Source of the DNA: Mermis nigrescens
Lineage: Eukaryota > Nematoda > Enoplea > Mermithida > Mermithidae
DNA: 64,000 bases
Assembly: GCA_036768485.1 (NCBI GenBank)
Contig: JAVLUZ010000228.1
Location: forward strand, 744,001-808,000
Direction: 5' to 3'
Within the stretch, counting starts at the first letter, position 1. Each line of letters opens with the position of its first letter. Below the pieces are notes generated by a model. The model had not been told where the DNA came from and ran no database searches. It saw nothing but the letters and a program-made list of their open reading frames with translations. Both the position numbers and the translations under genes were made by a program. Positions 41,431 to 52,100 of this stretch are shown here, piece by piece.

Positions 41431-42600
41431 ATGTTATGCCGTAAGAAAAACGTGATTTACAGGTGTATTTTATCAAATATCTCAAATCGCAGCGAATAAA
41501 TTTTTAAAAGTTTTCACTAATCATTGGATATCTTATGACTGACCTTACTGTAGAATTTGAAGGAAATTCAATGATTGGTTTCTGAGATACGGGAGCCCAA
41601 AGGTACCCTATGCATAGCGTAAAATTTAGGCTTTGTCTTTTTTGCAGAAGCACAGATTGACTGTTGCTTCCAAAATTTGGCCCCTGGGATTTCTGGGACC
41701 GCTGATTCCATATTCGCTACATCAAATATACGATCTGGCATACACAAAACATGTAGTGAGACGGGCTGAAAGGAAATCACGTACGGGTACTTATAAACAT
41801 GATTAATCACTGAAAAAGAGCTTGCACCAAGTCAAAATTTTTGACCTTGTAAACCACCGCGCGTGAAATTTAATGCGAAGCAATCGAAAGCAAACAAACA
41901 TGCGAGCTTAAAAAGAAAGCAGCAAACATGCGGCTTTCGAAAAATACAAATCCAAATGTTTTTGCTTCTAGCGGCTAATTTAATATGCAAGTTTTTGCAT
42001 TTGTTTACAATGAGGGCAAACTTGAACATTGTACGCAAGTTTTGCCGTTGAGTTGCCTCACAAACTGAAGAACGAAGGCAAAAGAAGACAGAGCAAAATG
42101 GAATGAGTCGTTGCTTAATTGAAAGCACTCACAAAATGCACATAAAATAATAATTGAATTATATATGTGGCAAGTACTATAAATCTTGATGCTTGTATGT
42201 ACAATTCGCAAATGACCATAAACAATATGTACCTACTGTAATTTTTATTCAATCGAGCAATAAATGTGAATTGTGAAAGTTTGTTTGTCTGTATGTCTGT
42301 TTGTTCGGGGTTGGCTCCGGCTCCATATAGTTGGTGGGCTGACGTTTTGGCTCGAGGTCGGCCTACCGGGAAGGATCCGTAGCGACATTAAAATTTGATT
42401 AACACCACCCAGTCACTCTATACAGAGGTGGAGCGGGAGGCAGCCCTATGCTTCAGCATAGCATTTTTTGGGACATGGCCGATTTTTCGCAAAATTTTAA
42501 AAAGGAGCAAAACTCGGCGTACAACATTTCCAGGTTATGGTTTTTTTCTGAATTTCGGGCGGGTCCGACCTACCCAGTCCCCCCCACAGCTACGTGCCTG
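41431..42600. other. Intergenic, mostly unrecognised
   Basis: 42270-42310 has TTTGTTTGTCTGTATGTCTG, a phrase often met near transposon ends. 42588-42602 CAGCTACGTGCCTGG matches the tip of the MITE at 10218. No gene seen. Confidence 0.4.
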
Positions 42601-42604
42601 GCTA

Positions 42605-43090
42605 AGATAGGACATGAAATAAGATACCGTGTGCTACAAGATAAGCAATGCTATACAATAGGATGTGATAGATACCTGTGCTACAGGATAGGCAATGCTA
42701 TAAGATAGGACGTGATAAAAGACACCCGTGCTACAAGATAGGTAATGCTATAAGATAGGAGGTGATACAAGATACCCCGTGCTACAAGATAGGCAATGCT
42801 ATAAGATAGGATGAGATATAAGATACCTGCATACAGGATAGGCAATATTATAAGATAGGACGTGATATAAGATACCCGCGTGCTACAAGATAGGCAATGC
42901 TATAAGATGAGCTGATAAAAGACACCCTGTGTTACAGATAGGCAATGCTATAAGATAGGAAGTGATATAAGATACCTCGAGCTGCAAGATAGGCAATGCT
43001 ATAAGATAGGATGGGATATAAGATACCCTGTGCTACGAGATAGGCAATGCTATGAGATAGGTGTGATATAGATACCCTGTCTGTGCCATA
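42605..43090. repeat. Minisatellite 1, ~50-bp unit, about 9-10 copies
   Basis: Degenerate units of the form TGCTACAAGATAGGCAATGC, TATAAGATAGGA, GTGATATAAGATACC. Successive GGCAATGC blocks are about 46-51 bp apart. Clean frames are absent. Confidence 0.92.
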
Positions 43091-43179
43091 ACAAGCAGTG
43101 ATATAAGATGGGAGATACCATCAGCTATAACATATGAGTGATATGAGATATCACGTGATATATGACACCCTTTGCTACA

Positions 43180-43870
43180 ACAAACAAAAAATTTTAAAAC
43201 ATCAAAAATGTGGTTTGACCAAAAAAATTTTCCAAAACACCCAAAAACATCAAAAATATGGTTTGACGAAAAAAATTTCCAAAACATCCCAAAACATCGA
43301 AAATATGGGTTTGATTGAACAAATTTCCAGAACTTTCAGAACATCAAAAGTGCTTCAAAGCATGGATGTGTCGATAATGTAAAAGTGCTATAACATATCC
43401 TGTGCTGTAAGATAAGTGTCCCAAAATAAAAATATGGTTTGCACTCAAAAATCTTTAAACATCCCAAAACATAAAAAATGGTTTTGACAGAAAATTTTAA
43501 ACACCCCAAAAATCAAAAATATGGTTTTGGCCAAAAAATTTTAAACCTTCAAAAACATCAAAAGTATGGTTTCGGACCAAAAAGCTTTAATATTCCAAAA
43601 CGTTAAAAATATGGTTATGATCAAAGAAAATTTTAAACATCCCAAACCATCTAATGGTATAATTTCCAGAACATCCAGAACATCAAAAATATGATTTAGG
43701 ATTAAGAATTCTCAGAATCATTCTATAACGTCAAAAATGGATTTAATCAAAGAAATGGTTGACAAAAGACAGTTTTAAAAAATTTAAAACATACAATATA
43801 GTTTTTAACAACGTTTTTTAGAAATATCCTAAAAACATTAAAAGTCCCGAAAAATAAAAAATACAAGACA
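43180..43870. repeat. Minisatellite 2, ~45-50-bp unit
   Basis: Units with CATCAAAAATATGGTTTG, a GACCAAAAAAATTTT segment and CCAAAACATC, repeated about a dozen times with growing divergence. It directly follows minisatellite 1 but has a different consensus. Confidence 0.88.
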
Positions 43871-43904
43871 CATCTCAATCCCATACAGTTATCAGGCCTA
43901 AGTT

Positions 43905-44147
43905 CAGCCCGGGCAACGCCGGGCAGCTCAGCTCAGCTATTATAATTCGAAAAATCTCAAAATCTATGTACGCATAAAATAATATGAAACAGAATATATA
44001 AGGCTTCGTGTCACAGACAAAAATATAAAACCGTCTCGCCGATCCATTGCAGAGTCATTCAATTTTTTATACTAATTACTGGTTAAGATATTATTTGTTT
44101 ACAAACACTTCTAGCAGATGGGGCAGCGAAGCGCCCCATTTGCTAGT
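43905..44147 (+). mobile_element. Helitron-like 3' hairpins
   Basis: 43909-43935: GCCCGGGCAACGCCGGGC hairpin followed by AGCTCAGCTCAGCTA. 44111-44146: CTAGCAGATGGGGC-AGCGAA-GCGCCCCATTTGCTAG, a 14-bp stem with one mismatch, ending CTAG before T. Hairpin plus CTAG|T is the Helitron 3' signature. No RepHel protein; the 5' ends were not located. Inference only. Confidence 0.4.
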
Positions 44148-44149
44148 GT

Positions 44150-45930
44150 AGTATAAAGGTCTAGGTGCCTATGCCATCCTTCTTTTTAATTTAAATGGTA
44201 GTTATTTTCGACGAATAGAAAGAATTCGTGCATCCTACGTATGAAGTAAAATCGTTATAAGTAAATTATTAATTTGTACAGCTGGAAGACCTAGAAAACA
44301 AACCAACAATTAAAATAATGCGCATCAATCTGGGTAATTGAAATTTTTAAGTTACAATTGCAATTTATTGAGAGAAGCTTTTGAAGGAATTAAAAGCATG
44401 TTTCGCGTAATGATATTGCTTTACGTTGGATACGGATGCTAATGATGATCAAATAAATTTGTAATTAATAATTCATGGCTTGCATGATGTACCTACAGTA
44501 TAGAAACCACCCTGCTGATTTTGCCTTACAACCCAATGTTAAACTATTGTTTGAACATACGCATTATCGATAATTCAGAGATAATCAAGCGTACAATTAA
44601 TCTGGATTTTTTTACCAATAATTTCAGCAATTAATGATCGTGCTAAGTCTATTTTTCTGCTACGCGTGCGGAATAACGAATTCCTAAAGAGGAGTCTCTA
44701 TACATGGATTAGCTAACATAGAGGAAGCAAGATCATGGAAAATCGCGTTGTTGTGGACCAGTATTGTCGGGAGCCTTTTTCATGGGGACGTATCAAGTGA
44801 GATTGAAGCCGGCCTAGGCAACGCTTATTTCTTCAATGCCGCACTCTTAATTGTCTGTTATTTTTTCCAAAAGTTGACCATTCATAATTTAAAAAAATTC
44901 GAACAGAGAAAGTGGAATTAGCAGAAATATAATATATTCGGAAACGCATAGTCGTCGTCTGCAGAGTTATCTAGTTTGTGGCAAAGGTCACATGAATAAC
45001 TTTGGGTCTGAGGAACATGATGCCTAAATTCTGAGAGATGAATTAGTTTTTTGTTTGTTTCCGTTATTCTCAAATACTTTTTATGACATATTTTCTCTAA
45101 AACAGCTTTCTTCGAAAAAAGTCGGCGTGCGGTTCCGGATATTATTAATTTTATAAGCTGAAATCACAACTTTATTAGAGTTAGTCTGACAATGTTTCGC
45201 TAGGTAATTTCTTCAAGAAAACGGCAGACGGTAGGTAATTTAGTTTTTTTGTCGTTTTCCAGTGTCTATAATTTTTTCTGGAGCAAAAAATTTTTCATTC
45301 ATATTGAAATTATCTGAAGATATGACATAAACAGGCATACATTGCCAAAATATACTAAGTGACTTACAGTTAAAATCTAGCACTAACGTTGAGAATTCCA
45401 TAAAATTAAAGCTAAATGATGACCAAAATGACCATAATCAATTATGCTCCTTCCATTCGTCTCCTGCTTGAAGCGGCCAAAGTGAGTACAATTATATGAT
45501 AGATTATGGCGCATGAAGAACGCCAAAAATGCTTTCAATTCTCTCAACCGTCTGAAGCTGTGAAATTACTATAAAGCTTTTCGCCAAGAATACGAGCGCC
45601 ACTGCGAAAGCATTTGCTGCGATCAAACACATTAGTCAGCATAAAGACAGGGCTTTTACACTGTCAATGAATGTCACTAGATCCAATCTGACCGAACTGT
45701 TTTGATAAACTATGCTCATCAGCGGCTAAAATCGTTTAGAAAATTCTTCTGTGTTTTCTAGTTTCTTTACTTCGGCAAATGAATTGGGTATCCCAGATAG
45801 TAGTATGCCAACATTTGCGTGGGGTAGGAGGTCTGGGGGGTCTGGAACCCCGTGAATTTGGCGGACCCCAGAATTCGAATTTTCAGTGCTATTTTTGGAA
45901 ATTTTAGCTCCGTCGGCCCCCTCCCCCACG
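44150..45930. other. Intergenic; one short MITE near the right end
   Basis: 45806-45950 is a ~145-bp element with inverted ends CCAACATTTGCGTGGGG and CCAATGTATGG, flanked by TAGTATG and TGTTATG. It resembles 1454-1576 and family C tips. Nothing recognised from 44150 to 45400. At 45420-45490 MTKMTIINYAPSIRLLLEAA followed by K and GTGAGT could be a stray coding exon with a donor, unproven. Confidence 0.4.
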
Positions 45931-45989
45931 TTTGTTTGCTGCCAATGTATGGTGTTATGATAACCCCGCTCGATCTCTTAAATCCACCC

Positions 45990-47404
45990 CTTTTAATCAT
46001 AAATTCCTTGTTGCTGTCCTGGTAGAATCACTTGGTGCAACAGAATCATTCATCAACGATATTGAGATTCCTGCCAAATTCGATATGAAAAAGGGATATA
46101 ATACAATATCTTTAACTGGATTTGGGCGCACAAAAATTCAAATCAAAGTGGAGTAATCTATTTTAGCTGCTTTCCACGTGTAATATGCGCCTGCTGGAAT
46201 TTTTTTTCGCAAAGCGGGAGAATTTTTTGAATTTCAACTAAAAAAATAGCGAAAATAATTTGAATTACTTTTTTCTACTCAAGAGAAAGAAAGTGGTTGC
46301 GAGACTATTCGGACGTAGAAGTACCGAGAAAGTTCAAAGAATTATGACAGAGGATGGCTAAAAATTCACTGTAAATCGCACTCAATTTTTATATACTTAA
46401 ATGCACATATATTTCCAAATATTTCGGGCCGACAAGATGACGGTCGTACCCAGCGTGTGGGTAGCACCAAATTCTGGGTTCTGATGTGGAAAAATCGCAA
46501 AAAAAGCGCCAAAAATTTAATACTGGCTTGGGGCAATATACCAGCAAATCCCTATAACCCCTCCCCGTGCACCACCGAGATATGACTAAACCCCTCCGCT
46601 TCCCTCAAATCTGGCACCTGGTTCTGCTCAAGTGCTTGGGCTCTCTGTGTAAAAAAGGATAGTTTTGTATATTGAGATGGAAGATCAATATATATACACA
46701 CATAAGTCATTGATAGTCGTGTCCAGCCAGCTCTTCAAGCTGAATGGTTGTGCCATGTACACTTTAGAACTGCCTCAAACCTCTTCAGAATACTGCTTTT
46801 TTAAATTTAGGATTTCTGCTGCAGCTGGAAAAATTTTGACAAGAAACACGAAAACGGAAATTATCTTTTTAGAACGTGTAATTAAATTTATAGTGAAATT
46901 AAATGATCCTAACGTAATTCAATGACTCTCTTCATTGGCTCATTACAAGAACTGCTTCGATAGATCGTAAAACAAGTGGACATTTTTACCTGAAGAAGAG
47001 CTATTCGAAGATAAAAAGATTGGTTGAACCATACGAAATAGCAGGCATCCACCTGCAAAATTCTGTTTGCAGCATTCGATGTACTGGTTTAATTGGACAC
47101 AGTCGCCTATGAGAACAATTTCACCAATGAAGAAATCGAAATGCTGTTAGAAACTGGAATCGGAGTTCATTTGGTATTATTGGGCAACAGATCCTCAGAG
47201 AAAGAAAGGGCCTTTAAAAACGAAATTGGAAAATCTCTGATTTATTGGGGAATATGGTCTACTCGAGAAAGACCTCACGATACGGAAATAGAATTAATAT
47301 CATTCGAAGGTGAACTTATGCAAATCTCATCACACTTTATGGCTGCTAGCTTGTTAGCTGTCCCCCAGCATTTCCTTTCGAAATACGGTTTCGCTCATTT
47401 TTAA
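45990..47404 (+). pseudogene. Unrecognised protein-coding remnant, broken
   Basis: I do not recognise this protein. Segments with plausible coding composition on the plus strand: 45990-46156 (HKFLVAVLVESLGATESFIN, ending KIQIKVE and a stop), about 46290-46350 (KVVARLFGRRSTEKVQRIMT, then a stop), 46710-46925 (SSQLFKLNGCAMYTLELPQT, ending NDPNVIQ), 46960-47090 (SIDRKTSGHFYLKKSYSKIK, then LVEPYEIAGIHL) and 47093-47404 (FTNEEIEMLLETGIGVHLVL, then LGNRSSEKERAFKNEIGKS). They are in different frames with stops between. A MITE-like insertion precedes the first, and a GTGTGGGTAGCACC repeat separates the second and third. Either a pseudogene or exons of an AT-rich gene; I favour a degraded copy. Confidence 0.35.
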
Positions 47405-49149
47405 ATTAAAATGTTTACTGTCAATATTGAGTATGAATTTCTCGGTTTTTTCAGTCGATAATTAATCAGATGCTGTATGAAGTATGATTGAATAATTTTA
47501 TAATTTCCTTTCTCTGGCATGTAAAAAATAGATCAGCGCACAATGAGGTTGCTTTTTATTCCGATGATTAAGTATCATGTTGGAAGATTTTAAAGTGACA
47601 AAAATCATTTATTTATTGCTATAAAATATTTGTACCATTTAATAATTGCAAAGTGATGAAAATGAGGTTTGATCGCATTGATGCACATGCAGCAGTCAAT
47701 TTCAGCGAATTTCTACAATATTTTACTATTTCTAATGGTTCGACTCGATAAATGTTTTGAACTTTTCGCCTCGATTTGATTCGGCAAATTCCGTTACAAG
47801 TGTCGTTAGTAAGAACTTAAAAGTGCTGGATACACATATGCTTTCGCCTTTCATTCGCCATTTCAACTGATTTGAAAAAAACAGGCAATTTTCGTTACGG
47901 AAAATAGGAAACACGACACCTAAAAATTTAAATTGTTCTAAATAAAATTTATTGCATTGGAGATATAATTCAAAAATTAATTTAGAAATGTTCTGAAGCA
48001 CTTTTCATTTTCGGAAAATGAGCAATTAGGCCGGGAATTCTGCGTTGCCAGATTTCGACAAGTATTCTGTTGGTTTCGGAATTATATCCTGTTATCTTAA
48101 GCCTGAATTAAGACTATGCTGTTATATTGCATATTAACACTCGGATTCATTTTAGGCACCTTATGCATCGTTCTTCAAATAGAACCGCATTTGGCGCACG
48201 ATCATCCGACCAATTCGTTTTTCAGAAATTTGGATTCATTATTTAAAGCTTGGAACGAGCCAGCAGCGCCCTAGTTTGAGCAGCTTGTCTGAAAAACGGT
48301 TTAATCAGGTTCGAAAATGGTCACCACCTCGCTAATCGGTTACCTTTATCCCAATTTTCTGCATGGCCTCGACGCCACTGACATCAGGACGAACACATTA
48401 CTCTGTTCGTTCAAATGAGATCGTCAGCTAAACGCAACTACTGGTCAAAGTCGTATCAGGGCCTCGAGCAAACTCAGCGCCGTACGCTTGATGACGTCGC
48501 AGTTGCCGTACACATTATACAAGCAAGTAGAAGCAGACATGCACCTGGGGGCTAGGTAGCCTCATTCCACAGCTCCACGCATCGCGCCGAACTTGCGAAA
48601 ATCGCAGCTCGCAGGATCTGATTTGCACGCGAATTCAATTCATACTTTCGCATCGAATCGCAGGATTTTCTGCGACGCGATTTTTCAATGCGACACTTCC
48701 TGCGAAAATCGCAATGCAGAATGAATCGGCGCAATCCAGCAAATGTCATCGCGGTGATAATTTGCGTGGCAATTCACACTTCATCGCGTGTTTTTGCGAC
48801 AGTAAGTGTCAAAAGTTACTATTTTTAGCAACAAATTGACGACGGACGCAAATCTGTGCAAAATTGGGGCTATGACGCGAAATCGCGTTCTTTTCATAAA
48901 TTAACGCAGTTCCGACTGAAATGTCAATTTTGACGATTATGTACTGGCCCTAGTCGGCCATTATGTAAATAGCGCAAACGTCGAATGCATGTTCGTACCG
49001 CACACTCGATACTTCAAGGAGTGTAGCATACATGGCTAATTGTGTAGCATGCATGGTTCATCGTCACGCCTACATAAATTATAAAGCTGATTAAATAGTA
49101 TCTATTGTACATGCATGTAACAGGAGTTTGGAGAAAGTCAAAAAATTTT
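47405..49149. other. Intergenic left of the satellite
   Basis: 48590-48800 contains TGCGAAAATCGCA twice (about 48594 and 48700) in opposing arrangements with other GCGA/TCGC words, suggesting a decayed inverted-repeat element. A minus-strand open stretch (47732-48001) has no recognisable domain. Otherwise nothing supported. Confidence 0.4.
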
Positions 49150-52100
49150 AAGCAACTCATTAGTGTTTGGAATACTTGGGTGGGACCGGTCAGTTTCATA
49201 GCATGCTATCATGGTGCACCAGTTTCATTAGGTAAGGTCAATACATAAGAATACCTATGCTCCTTGCAGCTGAATGAATAGCTCTGCAACTCATAGCAAG
49301 GACTGCCATTCTGGAGAAATAAACTTGTTTATGGACAAAATATTCCGTTTTTGAAATTGAAAATCAAATTAAAAAATTAAAAAATCAAACTAAAGGTAAA
49401 AATTAACCTTTAGCACATAAAAAACTAAGGTAAGATTTAAAAAAATGGGAGAGCAAAAATGTAAGAATATAACTACTGTGCATAATAAGGTAAGATATTA
49501 TATATTACTAACCTCAATCAGTCTTACATCAACAGCAAATATAGAAAAAGGTATAAAATATATAATTACTTGAAAAGCAATTGAAACATTTTTACAGCTC
49601 TAAAGGAGAGAAGAATACAGAATAAATAAAGCAACTCATTAGTGTTTGGAATACTTGGGTGGGACCGGTCAGTTTCATAGCATGCTATCATGGTGCGCCA
49701 GTTTCATTAGGTAAGGTCAATACATAAGAATACCTATGCTCCTTGCAGCTGAATGAATAGCTCTGCAACTCATAGCAAGGACTGCCATTCTGGAGAAATA
49801 AACTTGTTTATGGACAAAATATTCCGTTTTTGAAATTGAAAATCAAATTAAAAAATTAAAAAATCAAACTAAAGGTAAAAATTAACCTTTAGCACAATAA
49901 AAAACTAAGGTAAGATTTAAAAATATGGGAGAGCAAAAATGTAAGAATATAACTACTGTGCATAATAAGGTAAGATATTATATATTACTAACCTCAATCA
50001 GTCTTACATCAACAGCAAATATAGAAAAAGGTATAAAATATATAATTACTTGAAAAGCAATTGAAACATTTTTACAGCTCTAAAGGAGAGAAGAATACAG
50101 AATAAATAAAGCAACTCATTAGTGTTTGGAATACTTGGGTGGGACCGGTCAGTTTCATAGCATGCTATCATGGTGCGCCAGTTTCATTAGGTAAGGTCAA
50201 TACATAAGAATACCTATGCTCCTTGCAGCTGAATGAATAGCTCTGCAACTCATAGCAAGGACTGCCATTCTGGAGAAATAAACTTGTTTATGGACAAAAT
50301 ATTCCGTTTTTGAAATTGAAAATCAAATTAAAAAATTAAAAAATCAAACTAAAGGTAAAAATTAACCTTTAGCACAATAAAAAACTAAGGTAAGATTTAA
50401 AAAAATGGGAGAGCAAAAATGTAAGAATATAACTACTGTGCATAATAAGGTAAGATATTATATATTACTAACCTCAATCAGTCTTACATCAACAGCAAAT
50501 ATAGAAAAAGGTATAAAATATATAATTACTTGAAAAGCAATTGAAACATTTTTACAGCTCTAAAGGAGAGAAGAATACAGAATAAATAAAGCAACTCATT
50601 AGTGTTTGGAATACTTGGGTGGGACCGGTCAGTTTCATAGCATGCTATCATGGTGCGCCAGTTTCATTAGGTAAGGTCAATACATAAGAATACCTATGCT
50701 CCTTGCAGCTGAATGAATAGCTCTGCAACTCATAGCAAGGACTGCCATTCTGGAGAAATAAACTTGTTTATGGACAAAATATTCCGTTTTTGAAATTGAA
50801 AATCAAATTAAAAAATTAAAAAATCAAACTAAAGGTAAAAATTAACCTTTAGCACATATAAAAACTAAGGTAAGATTTAAAAAAATGGGAGAGCAAAAAT
50901 GTAAGAATATAACTACTGTGCATAATAAGGTAAGATATTATATATTACTAACCTCAATCAGTCTTACATCAACAGCAAATATAGAAAAAGGTATAAAATA
51001 TATAATTACTTGAAAAGCAATTGAAACATTTTTACAGCTCTAAAGGAGAGAAGAATACAGAATAAATAAAGCAACTCATTAGTGTTTGGAATACTTGGGT
51101 GGGACCGGTCAGTTTCATAGCATGCTATCATGGTGCGCCAGTTTCATTAGGTAAGGTCAATACATAAGAATACCTATGCTCCTTGCAGCTGAATGAATAG
51201 CTCTGCAACTCATAGCAAGGACTGCCATTCTGGAGAAATAAACTTGTTTATGGACAAAATATTCCGTTTTTGAAATTGAAAATCAAATTAAAAAATTAAA
51301 AAATCAAACTAAAGGTAAAAATTAACCTTTAGCACATAAAAAACTAAGGTAAGATTTAAAAAAATGGGAGAGCAAAAATGTAAGAATATAACTACTGTGC
51401 ATAATAAGGTAAGATATTATATATTACTAACCTCAATCAGTCTTACATCAACAGCAAATATAGAAAAAGGTATAAAATATATAATTACTTGAAAAGCAAT
51501 TGAAACATTTTTACAGCTCTAAAGGAGAGAAGAATACAGAATAAATAAAGCAACTCATTAGTGTTTGGAATACTTGGGTGGGACCGGTCAGTTTCATAGC
51601 ATGCTATCATGGTGCGCCAGTTTCATTAGGTAAGGTCAATACATAAGAATACCTATGCTCCTTGCAGCTGAATGAATAGCTCTGCAACTCATAGCAAGGA
51701 CTGCCATTCTGGAGAAATAAACTTGTTTATGGACAAAATATTCCGTTTTTGAAATTGAAAATCAAATTAAAAAATTAAAAAATCAAACTAAAGGTAAAAA
51801 TTAACCTTTAGCACAATAAAAAACTAAGGTAAGATTTAAAAAAATGGGAGAGCAAAAATGTAAGAATATAACTACTGTGCATAATAAGGTAAGATATTAT
51901 ATATTACTAACCTCAATCAGTCTTACATCAACAGCAAATATAGAAAAAGGTATAAAATATATAATTACTTGAAAAGCAATTGAAACATTTTTACAGCTCT
52001 AAAGGAGAGAAGAATACAGAATAAATAAAGCAACTCATTAGTGTTTGGAATACTTGGGTGGGACCGGTCAGTTTCATAGCATGCTATCATGGTGCGCCAG

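Noticed and set aside
47732..48001. 89-codon minus-strand frame
   Set aside because: Protein-like in places but no family recognised, no exon neighbours found and start codon context unremarkable; not enough to call a gene.
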